This document shows positions 11,460 to 24,692 of a stretch of 64,000 nt of DNA, piece by piece. The stretch comes from Cydia pomonella (lineage: Eukaryota; Arthropoda; Insecta; Lepidoptera; Tortricidae): NCBI RefSeq assembly GCF_033807575.1, contig NC_084705.1, positions 14,688,019 through 14,752,018 of the forward strand, in the 5' to 3' direction. The stretch's first letter is position 1, and the number at the start of each line of letters is the position of its first letter. Below the pieces are notes generated by a model. The model searched no databases, was not told where the DNA came from, and saw only the letters and a program-made list of their open reading frames with translations. A program made the position numbers and the translations under genes.

Positions 11460-12640
11460 ATATGTACTTATTGTAAATATCTTAAGTAGTCGTATTTTTT
11501 TATTAGTTTAACTTTTTATGCCATATTACATTACATAATGCTAAGAACATTTAAATTCTGATTGAATATTTAAGCTGCTTTTTGATTATTATAATTAATT
11601 TCTGAATAATGATGGTACTTAAATCTAACGGCTGTTTTGTAACTTTTCTCGAAAAGTAAATATAACAGATGATTTTAAGCTCAAATAACAAAGAATATGT
11701 CTACCTAAATATGTCAAGGAAGATAAACTAAGTAACAATTTTAACAATTTTCGGTTTCGATACGCCAAATGCAAATTGCAGTCGAGAAAATAGTTGCCGA
11801 ATGTTGACGGCCTCTTCTCGCCTACGGGACGATTTTCGTCAATCTTTGAGACAAAGCCGAGGGTGAATAGTAAAGGACCGGCGACACTCGAGCGTTTTTT
11901 CATCAGCCCATGAGACACCAGTGACGTGCTTTCAAACTCACCTTTTGAGATCCCGTGCAAGATTAGGCACCGGGTTTTTATGGTGTGACCCTAGTGAGGG
12001 GGACCAACGTTTTGCTTTAGGTTAATTATTAGTATTATTACATTCCAAATCATTAACAAACCACTCTTTACCTTCTGGCTTGCCTATATGGAGCTAATTT
12101 GGTACCTTGCTTTGTCCTACAGGTGTTATATGTATGTATAAGGCCTTTGAATTTTGATATTGTAATTAATAAATTAAGTCTTGTATATAAGTTAATAAAT
12201 TATATGTTGCCGTCTTTCTTGGACCCGTCGTATATTAAAATAATATAATACCTACTGAAAGAAGTTACAGCATATAAGTTGTTTGTAAGTACGCCAAATT
12301 AAATCTAAATCTATTCAGCCTTTGTTATTATTGAACAGAAAAATCCTTAGTAAACGCATGCTCATCAATACGTCTTGATTAGCGGTAACCGGAGGCTGAC
12401 AATTTTGACGTCGTAGCTTTTTTTTATATATATTGGTTTTCTCAAACATGCGTGGAAATAAAGTTTAGTAATCGTAAGCTGCGAAACGTCGTGTTGCGTT
12501 TTCGTACGAATCCGGCCGAGATAGTATTTAACAGCCTTATGTACCTATGATAAAAATACCTCACTGCACCTTCTCCTCCTTTACATTACATTCGGCCGGC
12601 AAGTCCCTATATCCGAGACTTTATATTAATGTACTTTTTT
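11460..12640. other. No gene recognised
   Basis: A 111-codon minus-strand frame (11960-11625) shows no recognisable domain. No splice-bounded exon was found. Confidence 0.45.
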
Positions 12641-12642
12641 AT

Positions 12643-12690
12643 TATCGATAACCTGTGGTTATCGACTCGGCCCACCACAACTCAGTCGTT
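12643..12690 (+). promoter_or_regulatory. Candidate promoter: DRE-like site plus Inr
   Basis: TATCGATA (12643-12650) equals the Drosophila DREF-binding element. It lies 34-41 bp upstream of the A of CTCAGTCG (A at 12684), which fits the insect initiator TCAGT. A second GGTTATCGACT lies between. The downstream 200 bp is less AT-rich than the surroundings and ends at a good splice donor. No TATA box and no DPE at the expected place. I infer, but cannot show, that this serves the beat gene. Confidence 0.4.
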
Positions 12691-12882
12691 ACAGCACATC
12701 ATCGCTAGCGCCGCCCCGCCACTCAACGCTGCGATGATTCAGCATTTTCAATCCACTCTTTCATTCCTCTTTCATTCTTTTGCGTGAATTCGACGCTTTG
12801 GAACGCAACCGCAGCACGAACGTCACAGGAACCATTTAGTACAAGCATTCATAGTGAAAACGTAGTTTACACGGGGAATAAG
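12684..12882 (+). other. Candidate non-coding first exon
   Basis: Runs from the putative initiator to the donor AATAAG|GTAGGT at 12882/12883. It contains one upstream ATG opening a 17-codon frame that closes at TGA inside the exon. If it belongs to the beat gene, the next exon would be 24994-25178. Supported by composition and signals only. Confidence 0.35.
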
Positions 12883-12889
12883 GTAGGTT

Positions 12890-14210
12890 TCGAGCTACCT
12901 GATGTTTTATGTATATAATGTTAACGCTGTAAACACGAATCGCTTTTGCCTTCGAGTTTAATTTCCTGTAGTAGAGATTAAAATTGAAGTTGTATATTTT
13001 TCTGCATCGTAAAATATTAATAAGCTGCAGTTAAAATATAGCAAGCACTTACTTTAGTACTTTCATGTGATAAGTTTAACTGAACGCCTGGATTAGTGGT
13101 CATACAGATAGAATAATTTATTCAAACTTTCAATAATCCGGGCAACTATACTGCAACCATAGCAGCCGGATTGCTAAAATTTAATTCGGTTTTGCCAGCG
13201 CTAGTCATTAATGTGCTCATTAAAAGATAGACAGCGTTCGCCTATAGTCTATAACGGATACCTAAGAGGAAAATTAAAAATACACTGTAATAAATCCTGA
13301 CGCATGATAGTAGGCGATCCGAAATGTTCGTTTATTTTGTGACTATGTAGATAAACGATAGGCACTTCAAAACCTTTCTCAGTACGTAGGTATAAAATTA
13401 TAAATATTGGAACATTAAAATAAATACCACAAAATAAACCATACCAATCTATATGTTGTACTCGAATTCGTCGTTTCTTATACCTCTCATAGCACGAAAT
13501 TGCAAAAGTTTCAGACAAACCAAAAAGCACAATGGTTACATTGGGGCCGTTTTGTTGTGATATTTAACTTTGTTACAACGAAAGTTTCTGACCGAACTGT
13601 TTAGGTTCCGAGAGTCAAGTACATTTGTTTAACTAACACTTTGAAGCAGCTTGCAAAATGTGCTCTCATCCATCAGACTTGCTTAAGTAATAAAAGCAAG
13701 CAGAGAAAAATGAAACAGGATTTATTCCGGATTTGCATGAAACCGACTTGAATAAGCAATAAAATATTTATAAAAATGTTTAATAAGAGTCAACATCAAT
13801 CAACAAGCGACGCAAAGCCGATGAAAAATGGTAAGCATCATTAAAAACGTAGAAAAAACTTCACGCGAGTGTAATTACAACATTGAGTTACATCAATCAT
13901 TCTGTTCTGCGGGCTAAGTCGACGTCGATCTTTGATAGAAAACGCCAATCGAAACTACGAAACTTAAATGGTGTATGGAAATAGTCACATAACTTTTACC
14001 ATACTTATCACTCCATACATTTTTATTTTTTTATTTATTTTTGGCGTTTGTCTGTGTACGATTGGTATCTTGGCTAGGCTCCCAGGAGTCCCAGGTCACT
14101 GCCATACTTTATCGTATGGACCATAGTTTTATTACTTGAAAGTGTAGGATTTGTTTTATTGTATTTAGTTCAAAAACAATAAGGACTTTAATTAATTAGC
14201 AATTTTAATA
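12890..14210. other. No gene recognised (possible intron)
   Basis: AT-rich, with a 93-codon minus-strand frame (13530-13249) that I do not recognise. No exon signals accepted. Confidence 0.45.
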
Positions 14211-14213
14211 TTT

Positions 14214-14395
14214 ACAGGTCGATTCACAAGAGCTGGCACGATTGGAATCAATGAGTGAATGAAAATATCCATGTGTGTATCATATTAACCAATAAAATGG
14301 TGGCTCTGACTGTATTCCGAATCCGATACAGGTTTTACTCATACAATGAAAGTTTCGTTCATTCCGTTCGTGCCAACTTTCGTGAATCAACCTGT
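14214..14395. mobile_element. Foldback MITE (ACAGGTCGATTCAC ends)
   Basis: Terminal inverted repeats: ACAGGTCGATTCACAAGAGC at the left; the right end reads 'tcgtgccaactttcgtgaat' then CAACCTGT. The 69-codon frame spanning it is not a gene. Confidence 0.7.
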
Positions 14396-15075
14396 ACTTA
14401 CATTATGAGTTACAGTATATTTTTCTTTTGTAATACCTACGAAACGAACCACAACCTGACATGAGAAACGCCTTACCTAAACCTTTATTTAATAATAACT
14501 GCTTATTTGAGTTTTATTGAGAATATTAACGATCTTTGGTTATTGGACTAAGTGATATGCAAAAGCTAATATTGAGTAAAGATTTTTTTAACAATTCCCT
14601 TCTCAAGAGAAACCTACCTACCATTGTAAATTCAGATCAAACTATTAACAGTGAAGTATAGATACTGATAATGCTAGACCATATTCCCCAAAGGGCAGTG
14701 TTGAATAACCTGAATTATGCAAGGGCAAGTCAAAGGCAACGGTGCATTGACGTTCAATAGCGGAGCTAATCCATTAAATTAGGATTCATACCATATTGCC
14801 TATACAGATAAAGCTCGCATATACTACCTATGTAATTAAAGGTTCGTATATTGAAATTGTGTTATGGACTGTGTTTAGTAATAAGGCTTGCTGAGTCGTT
14901 GAACAATGAATATTGCAATAGCATTACGTATAGACGACATCATACAGTTAACTTATATGATTAATTAAAAACTATACCTAAATAATAATATATACCTATA
15001 ACTTTTTACGGTAAGTTAAAAAGTGATTCATTAAGAAAATAGAATAGCAGTATCACATTCGCGAACTCATGGGCT

Positions 15076-15178
15076 GTACAGTCGACGTCAATGATATGTT
15101 TACACTTTAGCACCTTGCCTTTTTGTCTGCTAGGCGAAGGCGAAAAATGTAAACAATTATCTTTGACGTAGACTGTAC
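15076..15178. mobile_element. Short foldback MITE (GTACAGTCGACG ends)
   Basis: GTACAGTCGACGTCAATGAT at the left pairs with the right end, whose reverse complement starts GTACAGTCTACGTCAAAGAT. TGTTTACA and TGTAAACA also pair. About 100 bp overall. Confidence 0.75.
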
Positions 15179-15724
15179 CTATCTATCAGTGGTGTAGCGC
15201 TTATAGAACTCGATACTCTTTGGGTTGCCTAATTTTCAGATAGGTAGTTTAGAAAAGAGTTCCTGGAAAAAGGAAATCCATGTTACGTCTGGATTACCTA
15301 CGGACTACGGGTATTGTTGACGCGCCGTCACGGCTAGCAACACCTTAAATGTACGCGATATTGATACAATTGTTGCTTTAATCATAGGTCAAGAAACGTC
15401 TAGAGATAAACGCTCTGTTATGATTAACCTGACTCTCAAGATCCTTAGTCTTTTATAGTTTACGTAATTACTGTGGAGTAGGGATAAGGACGTTATTACA
15501 ACCCACGGTGTTATCATGGCGGTGAATCAAATCAAAACAAATAAATAATAAAACGATTAAATTAGTGGTTGCTTTTTTTTTCAAACCCGAAGTAGATTTA
15601 AGAAGTTAGATATCTTATATGGTTAACGAATAGTAATATAAAATGATTTTGTTGATACGTGTACTGCACTGCAACTATTAGTTTAACATGAAATATGAAA
15701 TATTCAATAAATACCTGTAACTAC

Positions 15725-16984
15725 ACTAAGGAGCAAAAAACATTACTCAAATTTATGTTGGATTTAAAAATGAAATATCTCCGAAACTAATTCGCGTATT
15801 CTACTTAGTACCATTAAAAAACTGCTAAATTCTGCTTTAAAAAAATACATAATTCCTGAAATATTATTTCAGATAGGTACTGAAAAACTAGCGATTTTAG
15901 CAAGATGGGGTAAACTCACCTTCAATTAACTTCCTGAAAATGGGAATAAAAGCAATTTTTTTGAGAGAATTTTTTTCTGTTTAATATTTTGTATTACCAT
16001 TACGGGCCTTCTTGACGCATTTAATCCGGTTCTTGATGGATCTTATCAGCTTCTTGGTGGTATCCTACGGATAAGCTTCCCAATCCTCGACCAAAGCCTC
16101 TTTCAGGGCTGAAATCATGTCAGGAGCGGGATGCCGGGCTCGAACTCTCCTTTTTAGATGATCCGTTCAAATCCGGACTCAGAGGTGGTATGCTGTCAAT
16201 CACAAAGACTGGCCGTAACGATGAAGTGGTCCTCTCTTCTCGATGTGCACCTGGGACAGCCAGATCCAGATTTGCGAAAAAGGTTTCCAGTCCGAGTGAA
16301 CTTTTGGTTGACTCTGGAAACAGCAGACTGATTAAATTCAGCTGTTCATCAACTGCACGCTGCGTAAGGCCTTGATTGAGTAAGACGATAACTTACGACA
16401 GAAACTATTCTGTCGTGTCCATATTTATGCACGTAATTCAAAGGAATGAACCTCCCCGCCGGTCGAGGTCCATTGGCTGTCGTTTGGAGGACGGTGTGTG
16501 CTGCTGGTGTAGGCCAGCTCTTCGCTACCAATCGTTACCCAACCCTACGACCCCTAGCCTGGTGAACCGTTTGAACGGGGCCAGGTTTCGGGGCCGCGGT
16601 GAAGGCGACCGGTAGCTTAGCTGGCGTGTGCGGCGTGCTGGTGAGGCTATGTACGAGTGTGTGTTGTGCTTGCTGATGCTCTGCTACTGATGTAAGAGGG
16701 CTCGGGGCAAGTGATAAGAAATAACCGGTCACACCGGTCTTTATGGCCTTTAAAGCTGCTCAACTCGTGCGTAATCAAAGCAGGTAAAATGTTATTATCT
16801 ACAAAAATAACTATAGGTAACCTGAAATTTACCTAACCGATTTCATCGATTATTACGGTATTTGATAACTTATTAAATAAACAATAATACTGCAATTTCA
16901 TTTTTACTGAAATATTTATTGTTTTCGGAATAATTTATGAAAACGAATAAATGTGACTTGAGTCGATTTTTTTGCTCCTGAGTG
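15725..16984 (-). mobile_element. Tc1/mariner-type transposon remnant
   Basis: Inverted termini: CACTAAGGAGCAAAAAACAT at 15725 and, read from the other end, CACTCAGGAGCAAAAAAATC at 16984; a TA precedes the left end. The minus strand keeps Tc1-transposase pieces: SPDLN at about 16180, and, after a frameshift, 'ALVEDWEAYP', a stop, 'DTTKKLIRSIKNRIK' and 'ARNGNTKY' with a stop near 16000, a typical Tc1 C-terminus. An N-terminal piece around 16340-16440 reads YRLTQGLTQRAVDEQ, possibly helix-turn-helix. Roughly 1.26 kb, normal for the family, but with stops, frameshifts and a GC-rich insertion-like block at 16450-16740. Confidence 0.75.
16450..16740. other. GC-rich block inside the Tc1 remnant
   Basis: Distinctly GC-rich (for example CCCCGCCGGTCGAGG and GGTTTCGGGGCCGCGG) against AT-rich flanks, and not matching the transposase. 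Reading frames of 60-79 codons on both strands are unrecognised. Probably a nested insertion; no borders could be fixed. Confidence 0.4.
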
Positions 16985-17786
16985 GAGTAGTTCACCCCGA
17001 ACAGAGAACTCGAGGTTCTCCAAAAAGATACTTAGTCAGCAAAGCATCGAAAACCACTTGCGTTTTATTACAAGGTCTGTGGAGCCCTAAAAGTCACCAT
17101 AGAGATTAAAATAAACTGTATGTAATATCTTTCTTGTAACATGTCAAATACCTCGATATTATGTTTATTTTATTTCTTTTTTGTTTTGCTAAAATCTTAA
17201 ATTTACAAATAATATTATAAATGTGTAAACCGAGCATTTTAATTTGATACCAAACTTGACCACACTTTCTTGCAAATAAGATTAGCAGAACAGAATAGTT
17301 CTATAACCCCTTAATCGAGCCTGTTCATAACGTAATTACTTAAATAGAATGCCTTCAACTACACGTTTACCTAATTTCGTTTAAATTAGAACCAATTTAC
17401 TTAAGTTATTATCCATCAAACTATTCTCTTCTCTAATTTAGCTTAAAAACATCGAAATGCCGGACCGTGTCCCTAGCCAGCAGTGTGTTCCAAGTTGAAT
17501 GTAAGAACGTCACTTCGCTACGCTCGCTGGTTAGAGAACTATTTATCAAAACCCGATGCCAACGCTTGATGCGTCTGAATGAAATAAGAACTGTTTGAAA
17601 TATAATTACCGGAGCCTGTGTAATAGCTTCTTTGAGCGCTCTACTCTGCGTTTCTGCTTCATCTGTAGTCTACAGTGCCTCTGCCCTTCTATATCGAGCC
17701 ACGTTAAATACCTAATAACAAAACATAAAACCTTAAAGTTATCACATTTCCTTTTATTCTGCACGTTTGGCATTTAAGTATATTTT

Positions 17787-18176
17787 ATTAAGGTAAGGTG
17801 GGGTTGGCGACCGGTTTGGCCTAGTGGGTAGTGACCCTGCCTACGAAGCTGATGGTCCCGGGTTCAAATCCTGGTAAGGGCATTTATTCTTGTGATGAGC
17901 ATGGATATTTGTTCCTGAGTCATGGGTGTTTTCTATGTATTTAAGTATTTATAAATATTTATATATTATATATATCGTTGTCTAAGTACCCTCAACACAA
18001 GCCTTATTGAGCTTACTGTGGGACTTAGTCAATTTGTGTAATAATGTCCTATAATATTTATTTATTTATTTAAGACAAACATAGTTTATCTTTGTCGGGG
18101 CAAGACAAGCAGTATGAGAATTCCATACAAGTGTTTGTCTTGCGCCGATGATGGTCTTACCCCACCTTACCTTAAT
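17787..18176. mobile_element. Foldback MITE split by a SINE
   Basis: An 18-bp perfect inverted repeat, ATTAAGGTAAGGTGGGGT (17787-17804) and its complement (18159-18176), brackets the region. Without the SINE (17808-18072) the remaining ~120 bp folds back further: 'cggggcaagacaagcagtatg' faces 'catacaagtgtttgtcttgc', and AAGAC faces GTCTT next to the ends. Confidence 0.8.
17808..18072 (+). mobile_element. tRNA-derived SINE, plus strand copy
   Basis: tRNA-like head with A-box-like TGGCCTAGTGGG and B box GGTTCAAATCC, then a body matching the minus copy at 10616-10884 and a tail of (ATTT)n. Inserted just inside the left arm of a foldback MITE. Not a functional tRNA gene: the head lacks a full cloverleaf and continues into SINE sequence. 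Confidence 0.85.
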
Positions 18177-18179
18177 ACG

Positions 18180-21100
18180 ATTTACCAAGACCCAAAAAAC
18201 TGAGGAAAACTAACTTTACCAAGATTAATATTTAGCTAGAAATATTTTTGTTATTTTACTATAGTAACGAAAATAGTAAAATGTTCATACTCGTAGCATG
18301 GCCGACGTTTTAATTATTCTGTGAATTCGACTCGTCCTTTCACATGACTATTTGCAAATGACGCAGCCGCAGCGAGAGAAAAGCGAGTACGCGGTTAATG
18401 AGATCTTCTTTCTAAGTACTCGACTCGACATTTCATAATTTGCAGTAGCCTTTATGGGAATTTTCTAGGAATCCCATACTGTTCTGACATAGCAGCATAC
18501 TTATACGTGGATCAAGGTTAAAAAAACACGAGTTCACATCGGGATTGTTGAGTTTCAGGAAGATATATAGGTAGTTGTTATGCTATAATTTATAAATATA
18601 AAAGAGAATAATAAACCTTAAGTTGCCTTTGTTATAACAGTTTCTTGGCCAGTATTTCCATTTTCTCATGAAACAGGGAAACCGTCAGAGCACGCAGGCA
18701 CCGCCGCCAATTTGTTAGCACCTCACAAAGCATTATTCCAGGCAGGATCTTAAATTAAACGCAACTGTACAATATTTGCGGGCAATATAAAAACCCAGCG
18801 GACGTGAACATATTGGCCTGACATTCTTTTCACAAAGAGAAGTTGGCACGAAATATGCATACCTAAAAATGCATACCTTACTTTAACAGTTCTTAGATTT
18901 ATAGCGAAATATAGTTTGAAGAATTAACCCTGATAATCAGTAGAATATTCGTCTTATTACTATATAAGCATAATATATTTCACATATGCATATGTATACC
19001 TACTTTATGTACAATTTTATGTATAATATTTTGTTACAGGTATATACTATTTCTTTTTCATTTATTTAATAATACGTTTATTAGTTTTAAAACATTCATA
19101 ATTTGATAAAATTATCACAGCCATTGAAACAAAATCGTCAATTGTGAGCAAACTTTTGAATATATGATATTCATATGAAAAGGGCGATTTACAAACTTTC
19201 AAAGCACTCAAGATTTTGTTATTTGCATATTTATGAGGTAAGTTACAATGTAATTAAAAACTTGGCTCAACTCCATTCATTCCACACACATTTTGAATAC
19301 GTGATCATTTTTCAAGTCGCTTTAAATAATTCTCATAACTACTCAAATTCATAATATAGTAAACACTCATATAATGGAACAAGCGCCAGTAATGTGATGG
19401 TATAGAAAAATCCTGTAAAACAAGTATTTTCCAACAGTTTTTATAGCTGGCAACATTTTACCATAAACAAGAGCCAAAGAGCTACTACCTTCTAAAAATA
19501 ATAAATATTAACTACTTACGTCTAAACTAATTCAAAAAATAAAGCAGTAATAATTAGGGTGTACTGAATTATAAATATGACTTAGAATCAGTTTTTTAAT
19601 TCGTAGCCTAGATTATATTTATATAACTAACTTAGCTTTTGTTCTGTGCAAATGGGTGCCAGAGTGGCTATTAAGTCCTTGTAGATCTGGCGAGACTCTT
19701 ATCTTCAACAACTGCCTTTTACCTTCTGTTTCTGTACTCCAGGCAACTTAAAAATGTAAGGAACGAAGAATTGTTATATTTACAACAATGCTTTAAAAAA
19801 ATCGTATTTAAAATGCTACGTCTTCAAACTGTACATGTTTTTAATAGTTCAAAATATATTGTACATAGCTCCTTTTTTCGTAAGTCCTATAGTTTTAAAT
19901 AGTTGCAATGCAAAATTAAGGTTCTTTAAATCGAAAACCGGGTTCTGGATAAATTTATATTTATCAATAACTTAGAAATTGTTGTATAACATTAAAACTT
20001 GTTTATCGTGGTAAGTCCAAAATTGTGTTAAATTATCGTCTCCTCAAAAATATATGTTTATTTATCCGGTCAAAATAACGTAACCAACTTCTAATGAGCC
20101 CATACAAAAGCTTTACCGAGCCACAGTGAGGATTGCTCAGTTAATTTATATCCCTGCCACTACTCGGCTAAACACAAAATGACCTGACCACAACATTTGT
20201 ACAGTAACCAGCTAACAAATGTAGACAATTCTAAATTTCGGCCGCGCAATATCTGGCTTCAATAACACTTGCTCCATTAACTCTGTAGCCCATTGTACAA
20301 GCGGTAGCTTTATGGTATATCCCAAATGTAAGCATACGAATCCTTATCTTAACTGAATCTGTGTAAAGTCTAATCTACAGCGCTCGCAAATTGTTCAAGT
20401 ATAAGCGCTGGTAACAAAAACGTTACAACGGTCACCTTGAACCCTGACGCAATATAAAACGTTTTGGTATTACAAGTGAGACCAAATTTGCCTGATTTGG
20501 GTTTGAGTGTCCGATTTATTCTATTTAATGTGGTCCCGAATTGCCAACTGTTAGTTTAACCGTAGTTCCCGTAGCTAGTAGGTACCTTTGGTTCGCGCTC
20601 TGTTGTGCTGTGTTGATGAATCGCCGGCTGTACAACAACCCCTGATTGATTAGACGCCGTATTTTTACTTAACTCTTCACACAAAAATTTTTACTGTTTA
20701 TTGCAATTTCACTGGGATTCAGTTTACAAAACACAATGATGAGTTTGACTTTGGTGCCATTAACTCTCTGAAAGTTTTTATTTGCATTTAACGTGATAAA
20801 CTAATTAAATAAGTCTTGCGTTTCCATGGTTCTCAACTCAAGCGGGTACCTTTATTTTAACTAATTTGTGTCTTAGCTATGTTTAAAGTTTGTTCAGTTC
20901 AAAAATCTAGCCAAAAGCCGAAGGGCAAATGGCATGTTTATATGACAATATGTAACTTTCCGATTTTAATTTTAAGTAGACTAGACAATATTAAATATAT
21001 ATTCGTTATTGTACTTCCTGACTAGCAATAAAGGGCCCTTAAAATATAACAGCCGCAAGCGTGACCATTCCCAAGACAATAAAGAAGAAAGTATCAATTT

Positions 21101-22090
21101 CACATAAATTTATGAAGCGATATCGAGCTTATAGCAACACTAGCCGTTGAGACGCAATAAAACCTCGGCGTTTTATGTTTTAAACTTTACGGGCAATATT
21201 TTATAAAAATTCATGTGAAAATATAACGCGTTTTACAATCTGTTAAAGCGGTAGTTTATAGTCGGTCTTTTATTTGCAAATAATACTAGGCCGAAAGGTG
21301 TTTGTTATTCATTAATATACTATGCTTCTGCAAGGTGCCTTTGTTAACTAGTAGCTCTGTAACCCATTAACTTGACTTGATTGTGACTTGTATCGTATAA
21401 ATTGACGTGACGTAAATTTTTACGTAACGTACAAATAGCCATACATTTGATGTGTCCGTCCCCCGCAAAAATCGACAGACTGGTTTATACAGAAGATTAC
21501 AGACAAGGCATCTCCAGTTGTTAAATCCGTCAAGTTACCAATAACAGCACCCACAGAGTACTTGCGCACAATGTTGCATAATGTACCAGATTACTTACCC
21601 ATTCTTACAACATTAAGTCAGTAATAGTAGTAAAAAAGTAATTGAAAATGAATCTCATTTGTTAACAATTAATGTCTAACGGTGAATTTAACGCATTGGT
21701 CGGAGATGGCCCCTAGTGCGTTTGTTGGAATAATGCAAGTTTAATTAAAGTTAACGTCACGGTTAAAGTTGATAAACCAACTTTTCGTGCATGTTTCTTG
21801 CATAACATGATTCGATTTATACTCGTAACAAGAAAAGGGTTAACTAAACACTATTATTTTTTCTCTATCTTCTCTCTATCTTAAAATGTTATTAAAATAC
21901 ATTTTAAGATCTACCAAATGTCAATTTAACAACAAAAGAAACACTTTAGTACATATAAAGTTATATTTAAGTACCGCCTAATGTTGACATTAATTGGTTA
22001 ATGCGGTAGAATAACTTGAATATAACGCTTGGTATCTTGCATACTAAAAAAACTGCAGAACTGGTATGTTACTTGGGTAAAAGTTGAGTG
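18180..22090. other. Long AT-rich stretch without recognised exon
   Basis: No convincing coding exon on either strand. One weak repeat relationship: 19360-19490 resembles 37500-37620 ('ataatggaac', a 'gccagtaatg'/'accggtaatg' block, 'acattttaccat', 'agagctactacc'/'agagcttctt'). Probably intron of the beat gene. Confidence 0.5.
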
Positions 22091-22114
22091 ATACCTACAC
22101 CTAATAAAAAAAAA

Positions 22115-22300
22115 AAAAAAATTCAGCCTATATACGTCCCACTGCTGGGCACAGGCCTCCTCTCATGCGCGAGAGGGCTCGGGCTATAGTCCCCACGCTA
22201 GCCCAATGCGGATTGGGGACTTCACATACACCTTTGAATTTCTTCGCAGATGTATATTATGCAGGTTTCCTCACGATGTTTTCCTTCACCGAAAAGCTAT
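22115..22300 (-). mobile_element. Retroelement fragment (conserved lepidopteran block)
   Basis: The + strand reads TACGTCCCACTGCTGGGCAC and later CCTCACGATGTTTTCCTTCA, a block familiar from many lepidopteran sequences and usually part of a LINE in the reverse orientation. Preceded by a run of 15 A. Confidence 0.55.
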
Positions 22301-22304
22301 ACCT

Positions 22305-22365
22305 AAACCTAAACCACCTATACCTAACCTAAATACCACCTATACCTATACCTACACCTAAAGGT
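22305..22365. repeat. Degenerate (TACCTA)n microsatellite
   Basis: About nine imperfect TACCTA/AACCTA units follow the retroelement fragment. Not the insect telomere unit TTAGG. Confidence 0.7.
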
Positions 22366-22369
22366 ATTT

Positions 22370-24690
22370 TTTTTAATTGTTTATCGAAGACATATTTTAA
22401 AGATACCTTAACGTTTTATCTTTAAAAAAAAACAGGACCTACCTAAAGTGATTAACGTTACCTTAAACCTATGCAAACAAAAACGAGTGTCCAAATTAGT
22501 GATCCAAGCAAGCACCTGGCACAATCCTAGTGGCGCCGCTTACATTTTTAATAACAAAATTAATTAAAACCGTTCCACGTAAACGCTCATAAAAAATACA
22601 GTCTTACTTGACTTTCGGCTTAAATTAAAACGTGAATATCACAGTAACCGCATTGTCTGTATCATGGCAGCCTCCATATTTGACAGGGTATGCAATTTCA
22701 CCGGCTACGCATAATGAGCTGTCCGCAGAAATCTGGCAATGAATGCGTAATGTAATCAAGGCGATAAATATACGCAAATCCTTTGGTTGATTGATTTCAA
22801 TTCCACGCTGGAGGCGAACTATGCTGGGTCGCAATTGAAAACTACTAAAGTAAAAATAAATATAAAAGTACCAGATATTTAAATGAATAAAAAGTTACGT
22901 GGGTCATCCTATATAGCTACAGGCCAGATAAATCTAACTATCTCCCATTCACTAACATCCGTCAATATCAAAGATAAAGTCACAATTCTGCTACCTTATT
23001 TGATAGCAAAAAGATATATAAAATTTGTAAAAATACGAGAAGTCTACTCATATTCAGTATTGTTATTATCATATGTAAGGGATATGATCCATCAGGTTTC
23101 AAAAGTGACACGTCTTCAACTACAAGAAATGACTATCTGAATAGACCTTCAGGGTATTTTTCCATTCTTAGATATACTCAGCTAGTTTAATTTGTAGGTC
23201 ACAAAACAACTTAATTGTGGCGTATTTTTTGGAATAAAAACTAAGACGAGAATTCAAAATAAACCATTCGAAATATCGAAAAAAATTAAAAAGTCTTCAA
23301 TTATTTATTGGAAATTAAAATTCTCAAAACAAAAAACACATCCGTCTGAACAATCCCTCACATTTTATAGCTGTTAAAAAAACTTACTTAGATACTTACT
23401 TACAAAATGGTTTTATTTAAAAATAAAATCAGCCAAGAGCATGTCGGTCGATTCTATTGCAATGCTTACTTATGTATCCATGCCATATTGCAGCTTTCTG
23501 GCACTAATGATCGGAGCAAAGCGAATGGACATACAGACGGGCATGGCGAAACTATAAGAGTTCCTAGTTAACTACGGAACCCTAAAAATCACATGTTAGC
23601 AATGCCAAGAGCACAAAGCAACGTCGCATACCGATCAACTTTCTGTAAATATTTTCCTCGCTAAAGTCTTCTTTTCGTAAGCTCAGAGATTTATACAAAC
23701 AGTATTTTATTACATTTCACAAAACGAGTCGTTAAATGTAATGCAAAATTTAAATTGCTTTTTCGATATTAATTAAATAATAATATCCATCTCGTTGTAA
23801 TAAAGCGAGGTTAAATATAATTAAAAAGCGGCCGTGGCCATATTTTAACAATGGCAAAATAATTATTTTACATTTATAGGATTTGGTTATCCTATACTAC
23901 TAAAAAAATAGTGTACATATTATCGTGAGTTATTAAGGAAAGTTAATCAATGACAGTTTTGTGACGACAATTAAGTATAAATTTGGTGTTCATTTCATAA
24001 ACTGTAACTATATTACAATGTAAAAAATAGGCAAAAAGTTGATTCCCATAAAGATTTCATGCTTCATTGTCGTCACAAAACTGACAGCGATTCACGCTAA
24101 TTGGTACACTATTTTCTGAAAACTCCCGCCTACCAGATGGATTAAATGTTTCCTTTTTATTACTGGACCTCGTAATAGTCCTCAGTGAGACAAATAAGCA
24201 GAAAGTTTATTAAATTCTTGCCTATCGCTCTGACTTATCGGTACATTTATTAATGCAAGCAAGGCGCCCACGCGAATGACAGTAAACTAAAATATTTTGA
24301 TTCCAAAATCATTTAAATATCGGATGGTGCCCGCTCGAAATGGCCTGTCAGTCAAATTCGGCTTTCATATAGGTACTTGTTCAGTAGACGTTTTGTTCTG
24401 CTCTCATTGACTAGTTAAAACATTTGGTAATTAAAAAAGCATTTTATTTTTAGCGAGATTTACATACAGCATTATTGAATACTTATTCAATCCTTAGTAA
24501 TTTATGCGCTGCAAGCTTTTCAGCGACTCTACATTGCAAATTTTTTGAATAATGTTTACCGGACTAGGTGTGAAGTATAATTGAAATACAATTCCACAAG
24601 TTATGCTTACTAATTATATTATTAATTAAATAGTTATTTACTACGTCAAAAATGTTTTTCTCAAAGTCTAAAGTATTTTCTACCAGCAAT
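22370..24690. other. No gene recognised (probable intron)
   Basis: AT-rich. Contains a minus copy of the 'gttcctagttaactacggaac' repeat at about 23500-23590 and no splice-bounded exon that I can support. Confidence 0.5.
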
Positions 24691-24692
24691 TG

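Noticed and set aside
11625..11960. 111-codon minus-strand frame as a gene
   Set aside because: No domain, no splice or promoter support, and adjacent to a LINE fragment.
22305..22365. TACCTA array as telomeric or centromeric repeat
   Set aside because: Only about nine imperfect units attached to a retroelement fragment; ordinary microsatellite.
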